Position numbers and translations under genes: made by a program
Source of the DNA: Candidatus Peregrinibacteria bacterium
Lineage (GTDB): Bacteria > Patescibacteriota > Gracilibacteria > CAIRYL01 > GCA-016699755
NCBI GenBank assembly: GCA_024762935.1
Contig: JANTGK010000009.1
Coordinates: forward strand, 1-40,200
Direction of reading: 5' to 3'
Length of the DNA stretch: 40,200 bases
Shown here: piece by piece, positions 32,703 through 40,200 of the stretch
Layout of the letters: every line of letters begins with the position of its first letter
How positions within the stretch are numbered: position 1 is the stretch's first letter
Notes under the pieces: model-generated
Seen by the model: only the letters and a program-made list of their open reading frames with translations
What the model was told of the DNA's origin: nothing
Databases searched by the model: none

Positions 32703-33595
32703 TTTTGCCCTCTTGAAAATTCCTCACCACTTACTTCCCGCTTCCCTTCTTTTTGAAGAGAGAGAAGTGACAAACAGCCTTCTGAAAAACCAAGAAAAGT
32801 GCCGTTCTTCTGAAAACAAAATTCACCGGGGGCAAGAGAAATATCTGAGAACTGAGCACTATGAATTTTTAACCTCTTTCCGTGAAATTCCACATAGGTT
32901 CCTGGCCAAGGATAAAAAGCATTTACCTTTAATAACGCCTCTTCGGCAGAATCTTGAAGAGGGTTAATACAAGCATCTTGTTTTTTTATCTTCCCACAAA
33001 TTGTTGCTTTGGATTCATTCTGGGGGATTTCGAGAAACTCTTGTTTCGCTTTTTTTTGTAATAGAAGCGCAATAAGAAGCTGTGAACCGATATGAATCAT
33101 ATCTGCAAAAACAAAATCTGCACGCATCCCCTCTATGACAGTCTCTTGTTGTCCAAGAATCGGTCCATTATCAAGTCCTGGAGAAATATGAAAAACAGTA
33201 ACTCCAGAAATTTTTTCTCCAGCCAAAATTGCTGCTGGCACTGGTGATGCACCACGAAATTTTGGCAAAAGTGAAAAGTGAAGATTCCAAGCCGGAGGAG
33301 CAGAGCAGAGAAACTCTTCTGAAAAAATTTTTCCGTATGAAACCACAATCATTACTTCAACACCCTTTTCTTGAAGCATATTTGCCAATTTTTTATCTGG
33401 TTTCTCAGGCTGAAAAAGAGGAATAGATTTTTTTTCAGCCCACTGTTTTACAGGGGAGGGGGATAATTTTTTCCCCCGACCAGCTCGTTTATCTGGAACA
33501 GTAACAACACTGACAATATCTATTCCAGATACTGCTGAGATAGATTCAAAAATATCGGCCGAAAGCTGAGGAGTTCCAAAAACTGCAATCTTCAT
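32699..33595 (-). CDS. fmt: Methionyl-tRNA formyltransferase
   Basis: Fmt formylates initiator Met-tRNA with 10-formyl-tetrahydrofolate. The start at 33595 (MKIAVFGTPQLSADIFES) gives the normal N-terminus; the open frame to 33682 would add 29 odd residues. The catalytic segment is WNLHFSLLPKFRGASPVPAAIL, followed by GVTVFHISPGLDNGPIL. The C-terminal domain has KVNAFYPWPGTYVEF. The product is 298 residues. The initiator tRNA it acts on is at the left edge of the window, and purU consumes the same folate. Confidence 0.95.
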   Translation of the reverse strand: MKIAVFGTPQLSADIFESISAVSGIDIVSVVTVPDKRAGRGKKLSPSPVKQWAEKKSIPLFQPEKPDKKLANMLQEKGVEVMIVVSYGKIFSEEFLCSAPPAWNLHFSLLPKFRGASPVPAAILAGEKISGVTVFHISPGLDNGPILGQQETVIEGMRADFVFADMIHIGSQLLIALLLQKKAKQEFLEIPQNESKATICGKIKKQDACINPLQDSAEEALLKVNAFYPWPGTYVEFHGKRLKIHSAQFSDISLAPGEFCFQKNGTFLGFSEGCLSLLSLQKEGKREVSGEEFSRGQK

Positions 33596-33629
33596 TTGCC
33601 TTTTTACTAAAAAGTAAGCAAAAATATTT

Positions 33630-33971
33630 TTGCTTTTTTTTAAAATTATTTCCACCAGAACTGATAAAATATCTAGTGTCATTCAAAGAGCCCTTGCGCC
33701 ACATATGATACAATACGAGGAAGAATATGGACTGATAACTCTTTCAGAAGTTCATGTTCTCCCTGACCTTTCAGAGGCACGAATATTTGTCCATTCCATG
33801 AGAAGTATGAAACGCCTTATTCAGACTCTTAATGCACATGCTGGCGTTCTCAAGAAAAATATTTCCCAAAACCTCACTCAAAAGCGTACTCCAAAACTCA
33901 TTTTTATGATTGATACCGGAAGCATTGCTTCTCAACACATAGATGAGCTCTTAAGAACGGATACAAAATAA
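33630..33971 (+). CDS. rbfA: Ribosome-binding factor A, TTG start
   Basis: RbfA helps mature the 16S rRNA 5' end in the small ribosomal subunit. The 113-residue KH-like protein shows STRTDKISSVIQRALAP, then LITLSEVHVLPDLSEARIFV, and KKNISQNLTQKRTPKLIFMID near the end. There is no ATG in the N-terminal region: the frame opens with TTG at 33630 (an ATT at 33645 is a less likely start). It is divergent from fmt with about 34 bases between, and is followed by queD after 17 bases. Confidence 0.85.
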   Translation: MLFFKIISTRTDKISSVIQRALAPHMIQYEEEYGLITLSEVHVLPDLSEARIFVHSMRSMKRLIQTLNAHAGVLKKNISQNLTQKRTPKLIFMIDTGSIASQHIDELLRTDTK

Positions 33972-33988
33972 TAATTTTTTACCATTTT

Positions 33989-34348
33989 ATGTTCCTCGTC
34001 ACCAAAGAATTTCGATTTGAATCTGCTCACTTCCTTCCGAAATATTATGGAAAGTGCGAAAATCTTCATGGTCACAGCTATCGACTTCAAGTCACTGTTA
34101 AAATTCCTGAGCTAAACGATGAAGGAATTGCTTACGATTTCACAAAACTCAAAAAAGTAGTCAAAAAAGATATTGTTGATGTTTTAGACCATAAGCTCAT
34201 TAATGATTTTGTTCCCATCGCATCTGCTGAAAGAATGACTGAGTGGATATGGGAGCGGATAGCACATAAAATCCCTATCTTTGAAATAAAACTCTGGGAA
34301 ACAGAAACGTGTTTTGTATCGTACCGAGGACCAAATGGGGAATTTTAA
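33989..34348 (+). CDS. queD: 6-carboxytetrahydropterin synthase-like protein (QueD/PTPS)
   Basis: The 119-residue protein has the zinc ligands His14 (ESAHFLP), His27 and His29 (LHGHSY), and the catalytic Cys23 in GKCENLHGH. The pattern AYDFTKLKKVV and DHKLIND follows, and the conserved Glu lies in WETETCF. QueD makes 6-carboxytetrahydropterin for queuosine; related PTPS enzymes make other pterins. No other que gene is in the window. It lies between rbfA and ribBA in a same-direction run. Confidence 0.92.
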   Translation: MFLVTKEFRFESAHFLPKYYGKCENLHGHSYRLQVTVKIPELNDEGIAYDFTKLKKVVKKDIVDVLDHKLINDFVPIASAERMTEWIWERIAHKIPIFEIKLWETETCFVSYRGPNGEF

Positions 34349-34428
34349 AGAGTTCTAGAGACCTCTCTTTCGGGATTCTTTTTCTTTTTATTCCGTGTAC
34401 AATCACAAAGAAATTATCTTATGTACCT

Positions 34429-35637
34429 ATGAGAAAAACTGACATTCAACTCTCAGAAATCGATGATGCTCTTGAAGACATAAAGGCAGGAAAAATGATT
34501 ATTGTTGTTGATGATGAAGAAAGAGAAAATGAGGGAGATATTGTGATGGCTGCAGAACTGGTTACTCCTGAAAATATTAACTTCATGGCCAGTCATGCTC
34601 GAGGACTTATCTGTACACCAGTAGAACCGGAAATATCTGATCGACTCCACTTTCATCCAATGGTCAGTGAGAGTGAGCCAGGAACTTGTAATTTTGCAGT
34701 ATCGGTTGATGCCCGTAACGGAATAGAGACTGGAATATCTGCAAAAGATAGAGCGGATACCATTCTAAAAATAATGGATCCTTTCAGTAAACCAGAAGAT
34801 TTTGTACGACCCGGGCATATATTCCCTCTTCGTGCAAAGAGAGGTGGAGTCCTTGTGCGAGCAGGACACACTGAAGCATCTATTGATCTGTGTACATTAT
34901 CTGGTCTCAATGGTGGATCTGTAATATGCGAAATAATGAATGAAGATGGCACTATGGCGAGACTTCCCGATCTTTATGTTTTCGCCAAAAAAAATAATAT
35001 GAAGATTATTTCTATTGAAGATCTCATTACGTATCGACGAAGACGAGAAACACTTGTTGAGGAAGTTGCTACAGCAAGACTCCCCACTGTATTTGGAATA
35101 TTTGATATTCACATCTTTCAAGAAAAACTTACTGGTAAAGAGCATGTTGCTATGATTAAAGGGGATATTTCAAAAGTAGAGTCGCCACTTGTTCGAGTGC
35201 ATAGTGAGTGTTTAACTGGTGATGTATTTCGTTCTCTTCGCTGTGATTGTCGAAGCCAACTCGATGCTGCGCTCCATCAAATATCAGAGGAAGGATCTGG
35301 AATCGTTTTGCGAATGGCACAAGAAGGACGGGGAATCGGATTGGCAGCAAAAATAAAAGCATATGCTCTTCAAGATGAAAAAGGTCTCGATACAGTAGAG
35401 GCAAATACGCATCTTGGTTTTAAGGATGACCTTCGAGATTATGGAATAGGTGCCCAAATACTCAAGAGTCTTGGTGTAAAAAAAATGAAGCTCCTCACAA
35501 ATAATCCGCGAAAAATAATTGGTCTCTCTGGATATGGACTTGAAATCGAAAAACGTATTCCCATAACTGTTGGTGAGTCAGAAGCCAACACAAAATACCT
35601 AAAGACCAAAAGAGATAAAATGGGGCACCTCTTATAA
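34429..35637 (+). CDS. ribBA: Bifunctional 3,4-DHBP synthase / GTP cyclohydrolase II
   Basis: RibBA supplies both precursors of riboflavin, from ribulose-5-phosphate and GTP. The N-terminal RibB half has VVDDEERENEGDIVMAAE, FMASHARGLICTP and RAGHTEASIDL. The C-terminal RibA half has the zinc-binding CLTGDVFRSLRCDC, then RMAQEGRGIGLAAK and KLLTNNPRKI. The start at 34429 (MRKTDIQLSEIDD) is chosen because the longer frame from 34309 overlaps queD and adds unrelated sequence. The product is 402 residues. No other rib gene is near. Confidence 0.95.
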   Translation: MRKTDIQLSEIDDALEDIKAGKMIIVVDDEERENEGDIVMAAELVTPENINFMASHARGLICTPVEPEISDRLHFHPMVSESEPGTCNFAVSVDARNGIETGISAKDRADTILKIMDPFSKPEDFVRPGHIFPLRAKRGGVLVRAGHTEASIDLCTLSGLNGGSVICEIMNEDGTMARLPDLYVFAKKNNMKIISIEDLITYRRRRETLVEEVATARLPTVFGIFDIHIFQEKLTGKEHVAMIKGDISKVESPLVRVHSECLTGDVFRSLRCDCRSQLDAALHQISEEGSGIVLRMAQEGRGIGLAAKIKAYALQDEKGLDTVEANTHLGFKDDLRDYGIGAQILKSLGVKKMKLLTNNPRKIIGLSGYGLEIEKRIPITVGESEANTKYLKTKRDKMGHLL

Positions 35638-35708
35638 AATCAATGATTTTCTCTTGAAGAGAAGAGAGTGGAGGGCAAAAGATGAACTTTATACATTTTA
35701 ATACATAT

Positions 35709-36755
35709 ATGTCACAAGAGTACAAAAAATCGGGAGTCGATATCGCCGCTGGTGACGCAGCCAGTTCACTTGCTGCAAAAGCAGCCAAAAGCACCTTTGC
35801 CGGAAGAAAGGGGAAAATTGGAGAACCCGTAAATCTCCCCGGAGGGTTTGCCGGAATATTAGATTTTAAAGATTACTACCTCGTGCAATGCTGTGATACC
35901 GTTGGAACAAAAATTGATCTCGCTCAGCAGACTGGTGATTACTCTCAACTCGGATCTGACCTCCTCGCGATGGTAGCCGACGATGCTGCCTGTCTTGGAG
36001 CAGAAGTCATTTCTATCACCAATACCTTTGAAACACAAAAAATAGAATCCGAAAAAATCAATGCCATGATGAATAGCCTCGCACAGGCGTGTACAAAGCA
36101 GAATATCGTTATTGCAGGTGGAGAGATTGCAGAAGTAGGAGAAAAAATAAATGGAACCAGTTGGGGAGCTGATGCGATTGGAATCGTTGAAAAGGATAAG
36201 ATTATCACTGGAGAGAATATTCAGATTGGAGATAGTATCATTGCCCTTCAAGAGACCAGTTTTCGGTGTAATGGCTATTCACTTGTCCGTAAGATTATTC
36301 GTGAACACATGCCCAGTGACAATGAGTTCAAAAAACGATGCCAAAAAGGTTCCATAGTGTATCATGCAGGCATATTAGATATTTGTGGACGATATCAAGA
36401 GAAGCCTACAGCAAAAATTTCTGGAATAGCTCATATTACTGGTGGTGGAATTGCAGGAAATCTCAGTCGAATACTCAAAAAAGAAGAGCTTGGAGCTGAA
36501 CTCTCAAATATTTTTTCACCAACACCAGAAATGCTTCAGCTTGCAGAACAAGGAAAGATTTCATCAAAAGAATTGTATGAAGTATGGAATGGGGGAAACG
36601 GAATGATGATTATTTGCCCACCATCTGAGGAAGAGAGTATTATAGAAACTTTGGCAAACAGAGACATTCACGCACAAGTTGCTGGTAGAGTGACTGATAC
36701 TGGAAAAATATGTCTCACTTCGTGGAGCGGCGAGGAGATATCCTATGAGAAATAA
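35709..36755 (+). CDS. purM: Phosphoribosylformylglycinamidine cyclo-ligase
   Basis: PurM closes the imidazole ring to give AIR in purine synthesis. Family motifs are YKKSGVDIAAGD, CCDTVGTKIDLA, DLLAMVADDAACLGAE, AGGEIAEV, HITGGGIAGNL and VWNGGNGM. The start at 35709 (MSQEYKKSGVD) fits homologs; 35682 is an alternative nine codons upstream. The product is 348 residues. With guaA and purU in the same window it points to at least partial de novo purine synthesis. Confidence 0.93.
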   Translation: MSQEYKKSGVDIAAGDAASSLAAKAAKSTFAGRKGKIGEPVNLPGGFAGILDFKDYYLVQCCDTVGTKIDLAQQTGDYSQLGSDLLAMVADDAACLGAEVISITNTFETQKIESEKINAMMNSLAQACTKQNIVIAGGEIAEVGEKINGTSWGADAIGIVEKDKIITGENIQIGDSIIALQETSFRCNGYSLVRKIIREHMPSDNEFKKRCQKGSIVYHAGILDICGRYQEKPTAKISGIAHITGGGIAGNLSRILKKEELGAELSNIFSPTPEMLQLAEQGKISSKELYEVWNGGNGMMIICPPSEEESIIETLANRDIHAQVAGRVTDTGKICLTSWSGEEISYEK

Positions 36756-36808
36756 CATTCCCCTGAAATAATTATTCTGGCATCCTTTCCTCCTCTTTTT
36801 ATCTGGGG

Positions 36809-37897
36809 ATGGAAAAACCAGAAATACTTGCCGGCTTTGCAGAAACAGACTTTTTAAATGTTCTCAGAATTGCTCAGCTGAGAAACTATTTTGGAAGCCT
36901 AGAGAATGCCTGGAATTGTCAGAATATGGGTGACTTTCTCATGGCGGGTATTTTGCAAAAACCCATAATTACTTTTTTTGAAAGGCGAAAAAAAGGAAAC
37001 CATCAAAGATTTTTTGAAAAACTCCATACAATCAATGCTCAAATGATTTTTTTAGAAGATGATAATTACCCGACATCACTGCAGACAATAGACGCTCCAC
37101 CAGTATTTTTGTTTGTCAGAGGAGAACTAAAACGAGAAGATACTCATTCTCTTTCTGTTGTGGGAGCACGAAATATAACTCTTGACGGAAAACAGATGAC
37201 TGAAAGAATTATTCCTGAACTCACTCGAAATGGTCTCGCTATCATCTCTGGTCTTGCGCGAGGAATAGATGCCGTTGCACATCGGTGTGCTCTTGAAAAC
37301 GGAGGTCGAACCGTAGCAGTCTTGGGAAGCGGAATTGATATTCTCTACCCCTCACAAAATCGTAATCTTGCGGAAAACATCATTACGAGTGGAGGTGCTA
37401 TTATTTCAGAGTTTCCTCCAGGAGTACCGCCAAATGCCTACAATTTTCCTCGAAGAAATCGAATTGTCTCAGGCCTATCATATGGGACGCTTGTCATTGA
37501 AGGTGCTATAAAAAGTGGAAGCCTGATTACTGCTCACTTTGCGCTAGAGCAAGGACGAGAAGTTTTTGCTGTACCAGGAAATCCGACTTCAAAAATGGCT
37601 GGTGGTCCAAATCAACTCATTCAACGAGGTGAAGCAAAATTGATACTCTCGGCTGAAGATATCATCAATGAACTTCCTATGGAAACAACATATATTCCTA
37701 CTGCTCCACGTCAACTCCCATCGGATCCTATACAAAAAACAGTATTTAAACACCTCAAAGATGAACCAACCCTCTTTGATGATATGCTCAGAGAAAGTAA
37801 TTATTCCTCTTCTCAGTTTTCAGCAACACTTACCATTTTAGAAATAAAAGGATTTGCTGCCCATCTCGGAGGAAATAGATGGGTAAGAAAAATATAA
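36809..37897 (+). CDS. dprA: DNA processing protein DprA
   Basis: DprA binds incoming single-stranded DNA and loads RecA during natural transformation. The 362-residue protein has the Rossmann domain with SVVGARNITLDG, IISGLARGIDAVAHR, VAVLGSGIDILYP, YNFPRRNRIVSGLS and VFAVPGNPTSKMAGGPNQLI. A C-terminal winged-helix segment follows. Patescibacteria commonly keep competence genes, so this fits DNA uptake alongside the pilin-like proteins (inference). It converges on the glycosyltransferase. Confidence 0.95.
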   Translation: MEKPEILAGFAETDFLNVLRIAQLRNYFGSLENAWNCQNMGDFLMAGILQKPIITFFERRKKGNHQRFFEKLHTINAQMIFLEDDNYPTSLQTIDAPPVFLFVRGELKREDTHSLSVVGARNITLDGKQMTERIIPELTRNGLAIISGLARGIDAVAHRCALENGGRTVAVLGSGIDILYPSQNRNLAENIITSGGAIISEFPPGVPPNAYNFPRRNRIVSGLSYGTLVIEGAIKSGSLITAHFALEQGREVFAVPGNPTSKMAGGPNQLIQRGEAKLILSAEDIINELPMETTYIPTAPRQLPSDPIQKTVFKHLKDEPTLFDDMLRESNYSSSQFSATLTILEIKGFAAHLGGNRWVRKI

Positions 37898-37959
37898 AAG
37901 AGGAAGCAATATTGAATAAAGAATTTTAGGAAGAGGATAAATATTGCAATGTCAGAGTG

Positions 37960-39072
37960 TTATTGTTCTGTAATTTTTTGAATATATTTTTTTATTTCTT
38001 TTTTAAAGTGTTCCTGAGAAAACGTATCTGCATGTTTTCTAATTTTTTTAGCATCAAATGATTTTTCAATCTTAAAAAATTTTATAAGAGCCCTTTCAAG
38101 CGATTTTTCATTTGGTTCACCAAAGAGTACGCCTGTTTTTGAGTCAATAACTGTCTCTGTAGCCCCACCCTTTCCAAGAGCAATAACAGGCTTTCCACAA
38201 GCCATAGCCTCCACAGGAACAATTCCAAAATCATCCTCACCTGGAAAAAGAAGTCCACGACAATTCTGCAAGTACTGTGTGACCACTTCATCTGATTTTC
38301 GCCCAAGAAACTCTATATTCTCCCCTGCAATTGACTCTAAATATTTTTGCTCTGACCCCGAACCAATGATGACAAGTCGATGTTTTGGAAGGGCGGAAAA
38401 GACCCGTACCGCGAGATCAATATTCTTGTAAGGAGAAAGTGCAGAGACAATAAGAAAATAATCTTCATTATTTTTTTGAGCAGAAAAAAGATGAGTTCGT
38501 ACCGGTGGATATACCACCTCAGATGGCTGATTCCAATACTTTTTTACACGCCTTTGTACAGTTGTGGCATTTGATAAAATTAAATCTGCACGTGATCCCG
38601 CTGCAAAATCCCATTTTCGAAGCCTGTGAAAAATTCTCGGAAGAAATAACTTCTTTAACGGAGATGTAAACCCACGGCGACTTTGTTGTTTTTGGACAAA
38701 AAAAGTTTGATCCCAGAGATATCGAGCCGGAGAATGACAGTAGCATATATGTTTTGTATCAGTGGAAGTAAGAATGCCATGAGCAAAGGCCGAGCTACTG
38801 GAAAGCACGAGATCGTACTGAGAAAAATCAAAATTTTCGACAGCCGTATCCATCCACGGAAGAAGGAATCGACGAGGATATTTCAATGAAAAAAACCGCT
38901 GCAAGCCAGGGGCAACATGAACTCTATTTTTTGGAAAATCACTACCACATTTCTTTTCATCATAAAGAAGCGTAAAAATAGGTGCTTCTGGAAACATATC
39001 TGCAAACACCTTTGCAACCCTCTCCGCTCCACCCAGCTTTACTAAGAGTTCATGAACAATAGCAACCTTCAT
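37960..39072 (-). CDS. GT4-family glycosyltransferase
   Basis: The 370-residue protein has the two-domain GT-B fold. The N-terminal acceptor part has VHELLVKLGGAERVAKVF and CYCHSPARYLWDQ; the C-terminal donor part has YFLIVSALSPYKNIDLAVRVF, LVIIGSGSE and FPGEDDFGIVPVEAMACGKPVIA. It resembles mannosyltransferases of the WbaZ type used in polysaccharide building. The donor is unknown. It starts MKVAIVHELL, with a structured intergenic hairpin upstream. Confidence 0.9.
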   Translation of the reverse strand: MKVAIVHELLVKLGGAERVAKVFADMFPEAPIFTLLYDEKKCGSDFPKNRVHVAPGLQRFFSLKYPRRFLLPWMDTAVENFDFSQYDLVLSSSSAFAHGILTSTDTKHICYCHSPARYLWDQTFFVQKQQSRRGFTSPLKKLFLPRIFHRLRKWDFAAGSRADLILSNATTVQRRVKKYWNQPSEVVYPPVRTHLFSAQKNNEDYFLIVSALSPYKNIDLAVRVFSALPKHRLVIIGSGSEQKYLESIAGENIEFLGRKSDEVVTQYLQNCRGLLFPGEDDFGIVPVEAMACGKPVIALGKGGATETVIDSKTGVLFGEPNEKSLERALIKFFKIEKSFDAKKIRKHADTFSQEHFKKEIKKYIQKITEQ

Positions 39073-39095
39073 TTCTTATAAAAATACAATATAAA

Positions 39096-39140
39096 GCATA
39101 GCGAAAAAGCAGGAGAGAAAAAACTCTGTTTCGTTTATGC
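39096..39140 (-). terminator. Structured hairpin between the VTT and GT4 genes
   Basis: On the minus strand GCATAAACGAAA pairs with TTTCGCTATGC around a nested CAGAG/CTCTCCTG stem. T-rich sequence follows, which would terminate the upstream VTT gene. It lies just before the GT4 ATG, so a leader-regulation role is also possible. Confidence 0.45.
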
Positions 39141-39148
39141 CTGTTGTT

Positions 39149-39832
39149 TTATTTTTTTCTTCGAAAAAATATTTTAAAACGAGGATGTTTCCATGCCCAA
39201 AGAGTAATAATCAAAAGGAAAAGAAACGGAATAGTAGACCAAAGAATGCTTTCAGAACCAGTAAGAGATTGTCCCAACAAGATAAATGGGACAAAAATAC
39301 CCATTGATCCCAAAAAGAAACCGAGAAGGAAATCAGCAAATGATATCCCTGTTAGAGCAGCAACAATTGTTACAGAATCTGCTGGAACAAATGGAATAAG
39401 GGTTAAAAGAAGAGTGGCAAAAAAACCTTTCTTCGAAAGAGCTTCATCAATACTTTTGAAAAATTGATTCTCATGACTTGCAACAAATTCACGACCAACG
39501 AATTGAGCAATAAGATACAAGAGTATCCCCGAGAGCAACTGACCAACAAGAGAATAAATAAAAGCATCAATTGGCTCAAAAAGAGTGCCAGAAATAAATA
39601 CTAAAAGAAGAGGTGGAATAAGAAAGAACCCTCGAAATGCAAAAACCAAAAGGAATATTAGTGGTTTCCATTGATTTGTTCCAGATATGAGACTCATTAA
39701 TTCCTCTTTTCCATCAGAAAACCCATTTTGAAAGAGATATATGATGAACCACATAGCACCACCCAAAAGGACAGTTCCCCACAACAGAAGAATGGTGAGC
39801 CGGAGATAGTGTATTATTTTTATTTTCCGCAT
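39149..39832 (-). CDS. VTT-domain (TVP38/TMEM64, DedA-like) membrane protein
   Basis: The 227-residue protein has about six hydrophobic segments and the VTT pattern: FRGFFLIPPLLLVFISGTLFEP, then a re-entrant region with LIAQFVGREFV, and LTLIPFVPADSVTIVAALTGISFADFLLG. Related proteins act as lipid scramblases or undecaprenyl-phosphate recyclers, which would suit the glycan genes nearby (inference). It ends in a basic tail (RRKK). Confidence 0.85.
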   Translation of the reverse strand: MRKIKIIHYLRLTILLLWGTVLLGGAMWFIIYLFQNGFSDGKEELMSLISGTNQWKPLIFLLVFAFRGFFLIPPLLLVFISGTLFEPIDAFIYSLVGQLLSGILLYLIAQFVGREFVASHENQFFKSIDEALSKKGFFATLLLTLIPFVPADSVTIVAALTGISFADFLLGFFLGSMGIFVPFILLGQSLTGSESILWSTIPFLFLLIITLWAWKHPRFKIFFRRKK

Positions 39833-39853
39833 ACTTTTTTATTATCTCAAATA

Positions 39854-39883
39854 TTCATATTTTTTGGAATACATTTTCTACAA
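39854..39883 (-). promoter_or_regulatory. Candidate promoter for the VTT gene
   Basis: On the minus strand TTGTAG (39878-39883) and TATGAA (39854-39859) are 18 bases apart, 20-50 bases before the ATG. Confidence 0.35.
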
Positions 39884-39954
39884 TTTATAAAAATCATAGC
39901 TTTCCCTCCCTAGAGAAGAATTATCTTGTAGACAAAGAGAATTAAAAAAAATTA

Positions 39955-39983
39955 TTGATAAATATGAAAAGAATCAGTAATAT
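39955..39983 (+). promoter_or_regulatory. Promoter for tRNA-Ser
   Basis: TTGATA (39955-39960) and TAATAT (39978-39983) are 17 bases apart. The predicted start near 39990 lies 15 bases before the tRNA. Confidence 0.7.
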
Positions 39984-40004
39984 TCCGCAGCTGACAACAC
40001 TCGC

Positions 40005-40094
40005 GGAGAGATGGCTGAGTGGCTGAAAGCGCTTCCCTGCTAAGGAAGTGATCGGGTAACCGATCCGGGGGTTCGAATCCCCCTCTCTCCGCCA
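40005..40094 (+). tRNA. tRNA-Ser (GCT)
   Basis: The 90-base gene folds with acceptor GGAGAGA/TCTCTCC, anticodon loop CTGCTAA (anticodon GCT) in stem CTTCC/GGAAG, the long class II variable arm (TGATCGGGTAACCGATC) and T-arm GGGGGTTCGAATCCCCC. The discriminator is G73 and CCA is encoded at 40092-40094. The long variable arm confirms serine. Confidence 0.96.
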
Positions 40095-40100
40095 GAAAAG

Positions 40101-40123
40101 GAATGCCAATATGATTGGCATTC
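40101..40123 (+). terminator. Terminator after tRNA-Ser
   Basis: A perfect 10-bp stem, GAATGCCAAT with ATTGGCATTC, and a 3-base loop are followed by GTTTTCT. Flanking AGAAAA and TTTTCT can extend the stem past a G-G mismatch. Confidence 0.8.
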
Positions 40124-40152
40124 GTTTTCTGGATGAAGAGAGGAGGAGATGA

Positions 40153-40195
40153 GAACCCCCATTTTTGTGCAGTGAAACGGAACAAAAAGGGGTTC
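40153..40195. repeat. Inverted repeat at the right edge
   Basis: GAACCCC pairs with GGGGTTC and, past a two-base bulge, TTTTTGT pairs with ACAAAAA, enclosing a 13-base loop. It is not part of a gene that I can identify. It may be the start of a further terminator or a leader in the next region. Confidence 0.5.
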
Positions 40196-40200
40196 GAGAG

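Noticed and set aside
37898-37959. Terminator between dprA and the GT4 gene from GCAATATT/AATATTGC
   Set aside because: The loop between the arms is over 25 bases and the stem is only eight A/T-rich pairs, too weak to call.
39952-40185. A 77-residue minus-strand frame containing ERGGFEPPDRLPD
   Set aside because: It is the antisense of tRNA-Ser; this GGFEPP-type peptide is a familiar false gene made by reading through serine or leucine tRNA genes.

Overview
The window looks like a chromosomal segment of a member of the Candidate Phyla Radiation (Patescibacteria). Supporting signs are compact, AT-rich DNA (hand-counted typical lines are about 35-42% G+C), very small gaps, many 4-base ATGA overlaps, several genes without an obvious Shine-Dalgarno, TTG starts, a large VirD4/TraG-like ATPase and T4SS-pilin-like membrane proteins. 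TGA is a normal stop here (for example at the sigma-factor/murC and polymerase/guaA junctions), so this is not a UGA-glycine lineage such as Gracilibacteria or SR1. The presence of fbp, purM, guaA, trpA and ribBA suggests a lineage less reduced than most of the radiation, perhaps near Peregrinibacteria; that placement is only a guess.

Layout. 1-3500: initiator tRNA, then two exported proteins of unknown function and a strong hairpin terminator. 3500-7150: fructose-bisphosphatase, a small unknown protein, miaA and NAD kinase. 7190-14500: two overlapping membrane proteins, each with three fused pilin-like modules, then an O-antigen-ligase-like polymerase overlapping guaA, and an ECF sigma factor overlapping murC. 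14540-18200: an exported SLH-thioredoxin-cyclophilin fusion, then on the other strand a nucleotidyltransferase and a degenerate phosphoglycosyl transferase. 18240-20950: a DUF1361 membrane protein with xthA, and a VanW-family protein.

20950-23060 is the least ordinary stretch. It holds a short gene relic, a clearly AT-richer purU, a large palindrome, a 92-bp duplicated copy of the 5' end of the traG-like gene, tRNA-Pro(GGG) and a small membrane-anchored protein. It reads like the scar of an insertion or rearrangement.

23020-40200: the traG-like ATPase, a small exported protein, a lone trpA, argS, an ABC-2 exporter pair, priA-fmt, rbfA-queD-ribBA-purM-dprA, a GT4 glycosyltransferase, a VTT (DedA/TVP38-like) membrane protein and tRNA-Ser(GCT). 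The genes mix core translation and replication functions with cell-surface assembly: polymerase, glycosyltransferases, SLH protein, VanW, murC, pilins and exporter. No complete novel system is provable from sequence alone. The best leads are the SLH-Trx-cyclophilin fusion, the tandem pilin polyproteins, and the 92-bp duplication around the purU/tRNA-Pro/traG locus.
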